Assembly: GCF_001543175.1 (NCBI RefSeq)
Contig: NZ_CP014161.1
Coordinates: 1,910,263-1,974,262 of the forward strand
Origin: Aerococcus urinae
GTDB lineage: Bacteria > Bacillota > Bacilli > Lactobacillales > Aerococcaceae
Direction of reading: 5' to 3'
Length of the DNA: 64,000 bases
The notes under the pieces were generated by a model. The model did no database searches. It was not told the DNA's origin and was given only the letters and a program-made list of their open reading frames with translations. A program made the translations under genes and the position numbers. Shown piece by piece: positions 8,155 to 16,507 of the stretch; the stretch's first letter is position 1; every line of letters starts with the position of its first letter.

Positions 8155-9486
8155 ATGGCTATCAATTACCGTACCCAGCAAAAGATTAAGGAAAAATTAT
8201 CCCCCTATGTCAAAACTCAATTGGTCCATGCCAGCCGACTCTTACAAAAGAACCAGGTCGACTTAGCCACTGAACTCAAGAACTACTATGAAAGCAATCC
8301 CTTTATCGAGATCAGTGAAAATCAACAAGTCCAAGCCTCCTTTACTCATGAGGCGAGTGACTATTCCTTAGCAGACACTTTGGCCGATCCCAATGCTTTA
8401 TCCTTGGATGAGTACCTGATTCAGCAAGTCAAAGAGAAGTCTTTATCTGCTTATGAAAAAAGACAAGTTGCTTATTTAATCGGTCAACTGGATCAAGACG
8501 GTTACTACCGTAAGGAGGACCAGGTCACCCGCCAACTCTTTGCTTGGCGTCAAGAAGAATTAGAGACTTATTTAAGTATTCTGCAAAGCCTGGACCCCAA
8601 AGGCATCGGCGCTCGTAATTTACAAGAGTGTCTAGCTTTACAGGCCAGAGCGCTTCCTGACGGGCAATTCGTGGAAGCCTTAATCTATGATCACTTAGAA
8701 GACCTGGCCCAGGGAAACTTTGACAAAATCGCTCAGCAAGAAAGCATCCCTTTAGACCGGGTAAAGTCGGGCTTTATCCAGATTCAAAGCCTGGAACCCC
8801 GGCCAGCTCGTAATTTTTCTCTTGAAATACCTGCCTACACCCTGCCCGATATTATTGTCAAAACAGAAAATGGAGACCTAAGCCTTCAAGTATCTAAAGA
8901 CTATCTCCCCAAAATAAGTTTTAATCAAAATTATTACCAAGCCCTGCAAAGTCAAAGCCCTGATGCAGAAACGCTTGCCTATCTCAAAGAGAAAAAACGA
9001 GAATTTGACTGGCTGGTCTTCTCCCTCAAGAAAAGAGACCAACTGCTCTTGAAAATTAGCCAATACCTGGTCCACTACCAAGCCGCCTATTTAAATCAAC
9101 AAGGAAACCAGCTCTGCCCCCTTTCCCAAAAAGACTTGGCCCAAGCCTTAGACTATGACGAGTCAACCATTTCCCGGGCTATCATGGACAAATACTTGCA
9201 ATATAATCAGCGAATTTTAAGTTTTCATGACCTCCTAGCTAAAAAAGTTTCCGCCAATGGCGAATCTCTGACTCGCAAGCAAGCAGAAACATTCATTCGC
9301 CAAATCATTGATCAGGAATACTCCCACCATCCCCTCAGTGACCAAGCCATCAGTGACCACTTAGCCCTCCATAACTACTACCTAGCCCGCCGGACTGTAG
9401 CCAAGTACCGCCAAGCCATGGGAATCCCTGGTGCCCGAAGCAGGAAGCGACAAAAACTTGCCCAAAAAAATAAAAAACGTGGTTAA
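8155..9486 (+). CDS. rpoN: RNA polymerase sigma-54 factor RpoN
   Basis: A 443-residue sigma-54. An N-terminal Gln/Leu-rich activator-interaction region (residues ~15-55, QLVHASRLLQKNQVDL) is followed by the core-binding region. A helix-turn-helix (SQKDLAQALDYDESTISRAI) comes next, then the C-terminal RpoN box ARRTVAKYR, which reads the -24 element. It directs transcription from -24/-12 promoters and needs an AAA+ activator. Start ATG with AAGGAG 9 bp upstream. It is divergent from the PTS operon it probably serves. In many Firmicutes of this order sigma-54 is dedicated to such PTS operons. Confidence 0.96.
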   Translation: MAINYRTQQKIKEKLSPYVKTQLVHASRLLQKNQVDLATELKNYYESNPFIEISENQQVQASFTHEASDYSLADTLADPNALSLDEYLIQQVKEKSLSAYEKRQVAYLIGQLDQDGYYRKEDQVTRQLFAWRQEELETYLSILQSLDPKGIGARNLQECLALQARALPDGQFVEALIYDHLEDLAQGNFDKIAQQESIPLDRVKSGFIQIQSLEPRPARNFSLEIPAYTLPDIIVKTENGDLSLQVSKDYLPKISFNQNYYQALQSQSPDAETLAYLKEKKREFDWLVFSLKKRDQLLLKISQYLVHYQAAYLNQQGNQLCPLSQKDLAQALDYDESTISRAIMDKYLQYNQRILSFHDLLAKKVSANGESLTRKQAETFIRQIIDQEYSHHPLSDQAISDHLALHNYYLARRTVAKYRQAMGIPGARSRKRQKLAQKNKKRG

Positions 9487-9519
9487 ATCAAGACAGTTAA
9501 GGTAATTTATAGCCAAAGA

Positions 9520-9562
9520 AAAAAGTGTCTCTCTCACTCATCAGTGAAAGAGACACTTTTTT
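9520..9562. terminator. Bidirectional terminator between rpoN and acyl-CoA dehydrogenase
   Basis: AAAAGTGTCTCT...TCACT pairs with AGTGA...AGAGACACTTTT, with A and T runs on either side. It serves two convergent genes. Confidence 0.9.
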
Positions 9563-9619
9563 CGTCTTGTTATATTATTCGGCTAAGTTTTAATCCAGCG
9601 CTTGATTATCGAAAACTTC

Positions 9620-10834
9620 TTAAATAAAGGCTTGTTGGCCAGTATAGTAACGACCAATAATGAGGGAGTTAACCTCGTGGGTCCCTTCATAGGTGTACAT
9701 CCCTTCAATATCCGCCATAAAGCGTGGCACGTCATATTCCAAGAGAATGCCGTTACCCCCACAGACTTCCCGAGCCAGAGCCGCATTTTCACGAGCCCGG
9801 TAACCGTTATGCATCTTAGCCATAGAAGAATTCTCTTCTTTGTAGATACCACGTTCTTGTTGTTGGGCTAATCTGACTGCGATAGCTAGGGTTGCTTGGG
9901 CGTTCATTGCCATGCGGGACAATTTTTCTTGGATCAATTGGAAGCTGGCCACAGTCTTACCGAAGGCTTCCCGTTCCCGGGTGTACTTCAAGGCTGCTTC
10001 AAAAGCCCCAGCTGTCGCACCTGCTAGTAACCAAGCCACGTCAGACCGGGTGTTACGGAGGATGTTCGCCGCGTCTTTCCAAGAGTTCACATTTTGCGCC
10101 CGTTGAGATTCAGGCACTTTAACATCGGTATAAATAATTTCTGCGTTAGGCATCATCCGGAAGAAGGCTTTTGGTTCGGTGTTGAAGGTTTCTACCCCTT
10201 CACTTTCCCGTTCCACAAAGAACATCTTCACTTGGCCATCATCCACATCACGGGCAAAGAAAGCGTGCCACTTAGCCAGAGTCCCGCCGCCGATCCATTT
10301 CTTATGACCATTCAAGATCCAGGTGTCGCCTTCCCGTTTAGCGGTCGCTGCCATCCCACCAGCAATATCAGAGCCGTGTTCAGGTTCGGTCATAGCGAGA
10401 ACACCCTTACCTTCCCAGCTTAAAACGCCAGGCATGAGTTTTTCTTGCTGTTCCTTGCTGCCCCCAATTTTGACACATTCGTGGAAGAGACCCCCATTAG
10501 AGGTATAGAAGGTCCCAATCACCGGGTCGGTTTTAGCTAGGGTATAGGCTCGGAAACCACGGAAGAGTTGACTAATAGTCCCATCTTCACGTCCTTCTAA
10601 TAATTTAGGGTTTTGAATCAGGTCAATATCAATAATTTTTTGCATTTCTTCTAAGGGGAAAGTTGCCTTGTCCCAGTGTTCATCTAAGACTGGGTAGATA
10701 TCCTCTTTCAGGACTTTTTCGACCTCTTGGAGGACTTCTTTTTCCCCATCGGTTAAGTCTTCGGCATAGTTATAAAGGTCGGAATAAAACATTTTTTCAA
10801 CTGCATCAATGTCTGCTCTAGATTCTTTAACCAT
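9620..10834 (-). CDS. Acyl-CoA dehydrogenase family protein
   Basis: A 404-residue FAD flavoprotein of the acyl-CoA dehydrogenase family, cytoplasmic. The N-terminal helical domain is followed by the beta-domain signature LAMTEPEHGSD (~150-160) and GHKKWIGGG. The C-terminal helical domain contains AREVCGGNGILLEY and the flavin/catalytic region YEGTHEVNSLIIGR, where the Glu of YEGT is the likely catalytic base. Members oxidise an acyl-CoA to the 2-enoyl-CoA, and this version resembles glutaryl-CoA or group-4 dehydrogenases. AAGGAGA precedes the ATG. It is followed upstream by a 3-hydroxyacyl-CoA dehydrogenase in the same direction. Beta-oxidation genes are uncommon in lactic-acid-type bacteria. 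Confidence 0.9.
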   Translation of the reverse strand: MVKESRADIDAVEKMFYSDLYNYAEDLTDGEKEVLQEVEKVLKEDIYPVLDEHWDKATFPLEEMQKIIDIDLIQNPKLLEGREDGTISQLFRGFRAYTLAKTDPVIGTFYTSNGGLFHECVKIGGSKEQQEKLMPGVLSWEGKGVLAMTEPEHGSDIAGGMAATAKREGDTWILNGHKKWIGGGTLAKWHAFFARDVDDGQVKMFFVERESEGVETFNTEPKAFFRMMPNAEIIYTDVKVPESQRAQNVNSWKDAANILRNTRSDVAWLLAGATAGAFEAALKYTREREAFGKTVASFQLIQEKLSRMAMNAQATLAIAVRLAQQQERGIYKEENSSMAKMHNGYRARENAALAREVCGGNGILLEYDVPRFMADIEGMYTYEGTHEVNSLIIGRYYTGQQAFI

Positions 10835-10936
10835 AATCGTTCTCCTTGTCCTTTAATTCGCTCATATTGACCCAAGCGACTGGGAAAGTTCATTTCTCCC
10901 CCAGACTAGCGTTGTTTAGGTCTTTTGCTTATCTAA

Positions 10937-11854
10937 CTATTTTCCCTGTAATTTTTCTTGGTTTTTGGCTTGTTCAGAAGGTAATTGATTCCCCTCTTCA
11001 TCGTAGTCATAGAAGCCCTTGCCTGCCTTCTTACCAAAGCGGCCAGCCCGCATCATATTCTTCATGGTGACTGGTGGAGTCCAGCGTGGGTCACCATACT
11101 CTTGTTCGAAGTATTCCATGACATAGTAACCAATATCGACACCGGCATAGTCTTGAAGTTCAAATGAGCCCATGGGGTGGTTCAAACCATAGCGCATGGC
11201 CTTGTCAATGTCTTCTGGGGTGGCAATACCTTCCTCGAGCACCTTAATGGCTTCGATCATTTGTGGAATCATGATCCGGTTAACGATGAAACCGGGGGAG
11301 TCTTTATGAACGGTCACGGTTTCTTTACCGATACTTTCAGCAACTTCTCTAACCACAGCCACTGTTTCATCACTGGTTTCATAGCCATAGATAATTTCTA
11401 CTAACTTCATCACTTGTGGTGGGTTGAAAAAGTGCATCCCCGCGAAACGACTAGGATCTTCTAAGGCACTAGCAATTTCGGTAATCGATAAAGAAGAGGT
11501 ATTGGTCGCCAGGACAATGTCATCACGGACAATGCCTTCCACTTCTTTAAAGACTTCTTGTTTTAAGTCCATCTTTTCTAAAACGGCTTCAACCACAAAG
11601 TCCACATCTTTGAAGTCCTTGAGGTCGGTGGTTCCGGTGATGCGGCCGAGCACTTCTTCCTTGCCGGCTTCATCTAATTTCCCCCGTTTCACACTGCCGT
11701 CGAGGAATTTACTAATCCGGTCTATCCCCCCTTGGACAAACTTGTCTTCAATATCTCTTAAGATCACCTGGTAACCGTTAGAGGCAAACACGTTAGCAAT
11801 CCCTGCCCCCATGGAGCCGGCTCCAATCACGCCAATTGTATTGATCTCTGACAT
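10937..11854 (-). CDS. 3-hydroxyacyl-CoA (3-hydroxybutyryl-CoA) dehydrogenase
   Basis: A ~305-residue NAD-dependent dehydrogenase. The Rossmann GIGAGSMGAG-type motif is at the N-terminus (GVIGAGSMGAGIANVFASNG). The catalytic HFFNPP motif is in the middle, and the C-terminal substrate-binding domain contains GFIVNRI and NHPMGSFEL. It interconverts 3-hydroxyacyl-CoA and 3-oxoacyl-CoA. The start is set at MSEINTIG (11854) because GGAAG lies upstream and the usual family N-terminus begins here. It is first in a two-gene operon with the acyl-CoA dehydrogenase, about 100 bp apart, with a cre-like site upstream. Confidence 0.92.
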   Translation of the reverse strand: MSEINTIGVIGAGSMGAGIANVFASNGYQVILRDIEDKFVQGGIDRISKFLDGSVKRGKLDEAGKEEVLGRITGTTDLKDFKDVDFVVEAVLEKMDLKQEVFKEVEGIVRDDIVLATNTSSLSITEIASALEDPSRFAGMHFFNPPQVMKLVEIIYGYETSDETVAVVREVAESIGKETVTVHKDSPGFIVNRIMIPQMIEAIKVLEEGIATPEDIDKAMRYGLNHPMGSFELQDYAGVDIGYYVMEYFEQEYGDPRWTPPVTMKNMMRAGRFGKKAGKGFYDYDEEGNQLPSEQAKNQEKLQGK

Positions 11855-11909
11855 AGAAACAACACTTCCTTTCTTTGGATTTATTATCTTCACAAGTATT
11901 GTAGCAAAA

Positions 11910-11926
11910 ATGTAAGCGCTTTATCA
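11910..11926. promoter_or_regulatory. cre-like (CcpA) site
   Basis: ATGTAAGCGCTTTATCA closely matches the CcpA operator consensus WTGNAARCGNWWWCA and holds a perfect AAGCGCTT core. It is 56 bp upstream of the hydroxyacyl-CoA dehydrogenase start, so carbon catabolite repression of the beta-oxidation pair is inferred. Confidence 0.65.
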
Positions 11927-12155
11927 TTTTTATGCTTGTGCACTTATTAGTTATCTAGTACTAAAATCACTAGCACTAAGCCAAGATAGCCTGAAAAATT
12001 CCTTTCACAAGCCCTCCCCTAGCCTTGATAAAATATAAACATAAAGAAAAAAGCCAAAAAATAAATGACTTATTTCTTGGCTAATCTCTCTCCTGAAAGG
12101 CTGATTTATGCAATTTTTGTACTAAAGGAATGCTCACTAAAATCATTTATTAAAT
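11927..12155. other. Intergenic region without a recognised gene
   Basis: A 229-bp AT-rich stretch between the divergent-side promoter of the beta-oxidation pair and the jag terminator. I see no coding signal or clear repeat in it. Confidence 0.5.
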
Positions 12156-12186
12156 AAAAAACCCCAGCGCCATCAGACACTGGAGT
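12156..12186 (-). terminator. Terminator after jag
   Basis: On the minus strand CTCCAGTG pairs with CGCTGGGG (one G-T pair) and is followed by a T run. It is 17 bp after the jag stop and ends the rpmH-rnpA-yidC-jag unit. Confidence 0.75.
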
Positions 12187-12202
12187 TCTTCTTACAACAT
12201 CA

Positions 12203-13195
12203 CTAGTCCTTATAGGACACGACCATATAACGGTGTGGGTCACGACCCTGAGACTGGGTTTTAATATGACTGTACTTGGATAGGCAGCGGTGGATAATCT
12301 TCCGTTCACGCGCTGGCAAGGGACTCAAGGTGACATCTTCACGTTCCACGGTCACTTGGTCAGCGGTTCTTTCCGCCAATTTTTCCAAGGTTTGCTCACG
12401 ACGTTCCCGGTAGTCACCCACATTGACTTCAACGGCTACCCGTTTGCGGACATGGGAATGGGTAAGAATCTGAGCCAGGGTTTCTAAGGAATTGATAATC
12501 TTACCATGCTTACCAATGACTAAGCCCGGTTTGTCGGTATTAATATGGAAGATAATTAAGTCATCCATATCTTCAACGTCAATAGTCACGTCCACCAGGT
12601 AGGCTTCCATGACATCGATGAGATAGTGGGCCACATCTTCAACGCCCCAGTCGAAAGGATAGGAAGCTTCTTCATCATCCTCTTCATCTGCGTCTTGAGA
12701 CTGGCTGGCACTCTCAGAGTAGTCAGCTGCTACTGATTGGCTGGCTGGCTCACTTTGACTTTCCACTGGCTCTAAGTCGGCGCTGGCGCTTTCATCAACT
12801 TGGCTAGTGCTTTGACTATCGAGTGTATCAGCGACTTGGCTGTCACTGCTTGATTCACTAGTCGCTTGGCTGGCAACACTTTGGCTATCATCAAGCGCTT
12901 CAACCACAGTCGCTTCTTCGACCACTTCAGTCGTGGCCGGCTCTGTATCAGCTGCTGGGTCAGTGACTGTTTCTGCTTCAACAGCTACTTCAGCCACAAT
13001 CTCATCAACACTGGGTTCATCATCCGCTAGGCTGACTTGAATAATGGCTGGTTGGCTACCAAAACCAAAGAAACCTTTTTTAGGCTCTTGGAGGACTTTG
13101 ACATCTTCCATCGGGATGTCACTGACTTGGAGCCCTTCTTTAGCTGCTGCAATCGCCTCTTCAACGCTGGCGCCTTGATAAGTTTCTAATTTCAT
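12203..13195 (-). CDS. jag: RNA-binding protein Jag/KhpB with long acidic linker
   Basis: A 330-residue Jag (SpoIIIJ-associated, KhpB) protein. Jag-N domain at residues ~1-55 (VEEAIAAAKEGL, KGFFGFGSQPA). A Ser/Gln/Glu/Asp-rich linker occupies ~60-180. The KH domain follows (~180-260, TDKPGLVIGKHGKIIN), then the R3H domain (~270-330, ERKIIHRCLSKY, GRDPHRYMVV). It binds RNA and works with KhpA in envelope growth and division in related cocci. AAGGAG precedes the ATG. Downstream of yidC with a 15-bp gap, the standard arrangement. The linker is unusually long and low in complexity. Confidence 0.95.
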   Translation of the reverse strand: MKLETYQGASVEEAIAAAKEGLQVSDIPMEDVKVLQEPKKGFFGFGSQPAIIQVSLADDEPSVDEIVAEVAVEAETVTDPAADTEPATTEVVEEATVVEALDDSQSVASQATSESSSDSQVADTLDSQSTSQVDESASADLEPVESQSEPASQSVAADYSESASQSQDADEEDDEEASYPFDWGVEDVAHYLIDVMEAYLVDVTIDVEDMDDLIIFHINTDKPGLVIGKHGKIINSLETLAQILTHSHVRKRVAVEVNVGDYRERREQTLEKLAERTADQVTVEREDVTLSPLPARERKIIHRCLSKYSHIKTQSQGRDPHRYMVVSYKD

Positions 13196-13210
13196 ATTTG
13201 ATGCTCCTTA

Positions 13211-14062
13211 TTACTTACGCTTTTTACCTCGTGGATTACGACGGGCTTTCTCTAAGCGCCGTTCCAAATCTCTTTCCTTGGCCTCTTCTTCATGGCGAAC
13301 CCTTTGTTTTTGATAAGGGTTGTTGATCAATAGGGTTTGGCCAATGGTAAAGACATTGGCTGTTGCCATGTATAAGGCCAAAGCACTTGGTAAGTTCATC
13401 ATAACAAAGAAAATAAAGACAGGCATAACGTATTGCATAGCTGTCATCGATCCCGACTTAATCCCTGAAGCGATCTGACTGAGGTGGGTCGAATACCAAA
13501 TCGATACCGCAGCAATAATCGGTAAAATAAAGTAAGGATCTGGCTTTCCTAATTCCATCCATAAGAAATGCCCATTAGTTAAGGCTTCTGTCCGACTGAT
13601 GGCTTGGTAAAGGGCCGTCAGAATCGGGAGTTGGATGAGTAAGGGGAGACAGCCAGCAAATTGGTTGGTATCATACTTCTCTTGCAGTTTGGCGGTCTCT
13701 TCTTGGAGTTTTTGTTGGGTTTCCGCATCACGGGAAGCATATTTTTCTTGCAGAGCCCGAAGTTCAGGCTGCATCTTTTGCATCTTCTCCGTGTTCTTCA
13801 TTTGTAAGTGATAGAGCGGGGTTAAAAGGAGGCGGGCCAAGATGGTGAAGACAATAATTCCCATCCCATAGCTGTTACCAAAGACCCCTGATAACCAAAT
13901 GATGATTTGCGATAGCATGTAGAGCAAACGGTCCCAAAAGCCCGTGGAATCGGCTGTAATCGGCTCCATACCGCCGGCTCTGGCACACCCGCTCAAGACA
14001 AGGACCCCAACTAAGAGCATCCCCAGAACTAGCAGGTGTTTTTTATTTTGTTTAATTTTCAC
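13211..14062 (-). CDS. yidC: Membrane protein insertase YidC
   Basis: A 283-residue YidC/OxaA insertase, which places proteins in the membrane alone or with SecYEG. It has an N-terminal lipoprotein signal (LSGCARA; Cys is the anchor). The insertase core begins at YGMGIIVFTILARLLLTPLY, whose Arg sits in the hydrophilic groove, followed by LQEKYDTNQFAGCLPLLIQLPILTALYQAI, further helices and a Lys/Arg-rich tail. The start is a GTG inside the last codons of rnpA (11-bp overlap) with GAGGG upstream, which suggests coupling. Confidence 0.94.
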   Translation of the reverse strand: MKIKQNKKHLLVLGMLLVGVLVLSGCARAGGMEPITADSTGFWDRLLYMLSQIIIWLSGVFGNSYGMGIIVFTILARLLLTPLYHLQMKNTEKMQKMQPELRALQEKYASRDAETQQKLQEETAKLQEKYDTNQFAGCLPLLIQLPILTALYQAISRTEALTNGHFLWMELGKPDPYFILPIIAAVSIWYSTHLSQIASGIKSGSMTAMQYVMPVFIFFVMMNLPSALALYMATANVFTIGQTLLINNPYQKQRVRHEEEAKERDLERRLEKARRNPRGKKRK

Positions 14063-14438
14063 TTTCTGCCCTCTCGTTTCTTTCTACTGGCCTAGACGGG
14101 TCAGTGTGGAAGAGGCCCTGTAAGCGCATGACGTGGATCAAACTGGACTTAACCTGGTCTTGGCTCATGTCCTTAGTTGGCTTACGGGCAATGATGATGA
14201 AGTCGACATTGCTTTTAATATAAGGTTTTAACTCGGTCAGCGCCTGGCGGATTAACCGTTTCACCCGGTTGCGGGTCACCGCATTGCCGATCTTTTTTCC
14301 CACAGAGAGTCCAACCCGAAAATGTTTTTGCTCTTTTTCGATGGAGTAGACTACAAATTGCCGGTTCGCCTTGCTGTCTCCTTGGTGGAAAACCAAGCTA
14401 AAATCTTTTTCTGACTTGACTCGGTAGCTCTTGCGCAT
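14052..14438 (-). CDS. rnpA: Ribonuclease P protein component
   Basis: A 128-residue RNase P protein; with RnpB RNA it removes 5' leaders from pre-tRNA. The family starts with YRVKSEKDFSLVFHQG and has the conserved RNR box GNAVTRNRVKRLIRQAL at residues ~50-66. It is in the usual order rpmH-rnpA-yidC-jag. The C-terminal extension (~115-128, Arg/Glu-rich) is overlapped by the yidC start. Confidence 0.96.
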   Translation of the reverse strand: MRKSYRVKSEKDFSLVFHQGDSKANRQFVVYSIEKEQKHFRVGLSVGKKIGNAVTRNRVKRLIRQALTELKPYIKSNVDFIIIARKPTKDMSQDQVKSSLIHVMRLQGLFHTDPSRPVERNERAESEN

Positions 14439-14462
14439 TGTATTCCCTCCTCGACACTAAAT

Positions 14463-14490
14463 AAAAAAAGACCACAGCGCTTTGTGGTCT
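14463..14490 (-). terminator. Terminator-like hairpin between rpmH and rnpA
   Basis: On the minus strand AGACCACA pairs with TGTGGTCT and is followed by seven T. It begins at the rpmH stop codon. Partial termination would give more L34 mRNA than rnpA mRNA. Confidence 0.8.
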
Positions 14491-14624
14491 TATGCTGAAA
14501 GTCGTTTTCTGCCTTTTTGACGACGACGCGCTAAAACGTGACGACCATTTTTTGTACTCATACGGTTGCGGAAGCCATGTTTCTTTTGACGACGACGTTT
14601 ATTTGGTTGATAAGTTCTCTTCAT
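14490..14624 (-). CDS. rpmH: 50S ribosomal protein L34
   Basis: A 44-residue protein, [18 protein letters not shown]..., ending in GRKRLSA. It has the invariant Arg/Lys-rich composition and the RMSTKNGR motif of L34. Gene start has AGGAGG 8 bp upstream. It is too short for a normal ORF cut-off but unmistakable, and its position before rnpA is the universal bacterial arrangement. Confidence 0.98.
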   Translation of the reverse strand: MKRTYQPNKRRRQKKHGFRNRMSTKNGRHVLARRRQKGRKRLSA

Positions 14625-14838
14625 GAATGACACCTCCTATGATTTGGGAATGGTTATATCTAATAACAATCTTTCACATTATACCGAACAACTAAAATAA
14701 GATCAATAGAAATCTAAAAAAAAATTCACCAACTGACTAATCTTTTTCTAAAAAACACATCTTCTCCAGCAGTCTTATAAACATGGTTTCTAGTCGGCAA
14801 ATAATTAATAGTTTCTTCTTATAAATTAAGTCCAACCT
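14625..14838. other. Divergent promoter region of rpmH and the dehydrogenase operon
   Basis: AT-rich gap with the rpmH promoter presumably on the minus strand. I see no gene and no DnaA box here, although many relatives carry oriC between rpmH and dnaA. Confidence 0.5.
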
Positions 14839-14867
14839 TTGCGAAATGGCCTAAGGATGAGTATAAT
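14839..14867 (+). promoter_or_regulatory. Sigma-A promoter of the 2-oxo-acid dehydrogenase operon
   Basis: TTGCGA and TATAAT separated by 17 bp, about 130 bp upstream of the E3 gene. Confidence 0.7.
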
Positions 14868-14877
14868 AAAAGTGAAA

Positions 14878-14892
14878 AAGAAAGCGCTTACT
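14878..14892. promoter_or_regulatory. cre-like site downstream of the dehydrogenase promoter
   Basis: AAGAAAGCGCTTACT, with a perfect AAGCGCTT core and two mismatches to the CcpA consensus. It lies around the expected transcription start, where bound CcpA would block the promoter. Confidence 0.55.
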
Positions 14893-14996
14893 TACTATAA
14901 ATCCATATCTTTTCGCCTCTTTTTATTTTCAAGTGAATAAACCGTAAACAAAGCTAATTATTCAAGCAAGATTTATAGAAAGAAAGGTGACGGTTG

Positions 14997-16409
14997 ATGA
15001 TCAATACAGATTTAGTCGTACTCGGTGGCGGACCCGCCGGCTATGTGGCCGCTATCCAGGCAGCCAAACTCGGCTTAGAGGTTTATTTAATCGAAGAAGA
15101 CAAAGTCGGGGGAACCTGTTTAAACCGGGGCTGTATCCCTACCAAGGCCCTCTTACAAGCCGCCCATGTTAAAGACACGGTCGACCAGGCCCAGGACTTT
15201 GGGATTGAAAGTAGCGGCCAATCCCAGGTCAAGATGGAAAAAGTCCAGTCCTATAAAAATGCCGTAGTCAAACAATTAGTAACTGGGGTGGAAGGCTTAG
15301 TCAAGAAAAACAAGGTCCACCTCCTAAAGGGGCACGGGGCAGTTTTAGGGCCTTCTATCTTCTCTCCCAATTCGGGCGCCATTGCAGTAAGTCCAAATGA
15401 TCCCAAGGAAGAAGAAAGTATTATCGTTCCCAAAAACGTCATTATTGCTAGCGGCTCGCGGAACAAAAACCTGCCCAATATTACTATTGATGAGGAATAC
15501 ATTCTCTCCTCCACCGGCCTCTTAGAAATAGAAAAAATTCCTGAATCCATCGCCATTATTGGTGGCGGGGTCATTGGGGTAGAATTTGCCTCCTTCCTCG
15601 CTCGGATGGGAAGCCAGGTCACCATTATCGAATACCTGGACCGGCTCTTAGCCAACGAAGGTAAGAATATTTCCCAAGCCCTGGCCAAAAGCTTTAAAAA
15701 ACAAGGCATCTCCCTCAAACTCGGCTGCCAAGTCGACCAAGCCCAGGTCAAGGATGGCCAGGTCCTGGTCTCCATGAACCAAGGTCAGGACCAGGAAGTT
15801 TTTGACAAGGTCCTAGTGGCTGTTGGTCGTGAACCCAACATTGATAATATTGGCCTTCATAATACTTCGATTAAATATGGTAAGAAAGGGATTGAGGTCA
15901 ACCAGCACTTCCAAACCAAGGAAGGCCATATCTATGCCATTGGGGACGCCATTAATACCCTCCAACTGGCCCATGTAGCTATGGCGGAAGCCAAGTGTGC
16001 CGTTGACCATATCGTTAACAAGACCAGTGACCCGCTCAACTACACCATGTTACCACGTTGTGTCTATAGCTCTCCGGAAATTGCCAGCGTGGGTTATAAC
16101 CAAGATAACCTTCCCGAGGGCGTTGAAGCCAAGGTGGGCCACTTCCCCCTAGCAGGCAACGGCAAAGCCCTGATCGAGCAGGCCAGTGACGGATTTATTG
16201 AAGTCATCCGCGACCAAGCCACGGACGACCTACTAGGCATTACGATTTTTGGCCCCCATGCCTCCGAGTTGATCAGTGAAGGCAGCCTGGGACTTTACCT
16301 CAATGCCGCTAATGAAGAAATCGCTACCACCGTCCACCCTCACCCTAGCCTGTCCGAAGCCCTCCAAGAGGCCGCTTTAGATGCCATGGATATAGCCATT
16401 CATAAATAA
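14997..16409 (+). CDS. Dihydrolipoyl dehydrogenase (E3)
   Basis: A ~470-residue FAD/NAD disulfide reductase that reoxidises the lipoyl arm of E2. An N-terminal FAD-binding GGGPAGYVAA is followed by the redox disulfide GGTCLNRGCIPTK, the NAD-binding GGGVIGVEFASF, a second FAD motif YAIGDA, and the C-terminal catalytic VHPHPSLSEAL with the His-Glu pair. First gene of E3-E1alpha-E1beta-E2, the order of branched-chain 2-oxo-acid dehydrogenase (bkd) clusters in Enterococcus. The start could be the TTG at 14994 or the ATG at 14997; AAAGGTGA is upstream. Confidence 0.95.
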   Translation: MINTDLVVLGGGPAGYVAAIQAAKLGLEVYLIEEDKVGGTCLNRGCIPTKALLQAAHVKDTVDQAQDFGIESSGQSQVKMEKVQSYKNAVVKQLVTGVEGLVKKNKVHLLKGHGAVLGPSIFSPNSGAIAVSPNDPKEEESIIVPKNVIIASGSRNKNLPNITIDEEYILSSTGLLEIEKIPESIAIIGGGVIGVEFASFLARMGSQVTIIEYLDRLLANEGKNISQALAKSFKKQGISLKLGCQVDQAQVKDGQVLVSMNQGQDQEVFDKVLVAVGREPNIDNIGLHNTSIKYGKKGIEVNQHFQTKEGHIYAIGDAINTLQLAHVAMAEAKCAVDHIVNKTSDPLNYTMLPRCVYSSPEIASVGYNQDNLPEGVEAKVGHFPLAGNGKALIEQASDGFIEVIRDQATDDLLGITIFGPHASELISEGSLGLYLNAANEEIATTVHPHPSLSEALQEAALDAMDIAIHK

Positions 16410-16507
16410 TACCCTGTCACAAAATATATAGTAGCTAATAAAAATAATGTGGTAATCGGATGCTCTTTTCAGCTCATCCATCGAATAAAGAAAGTGAGTT
16501 GACTATC

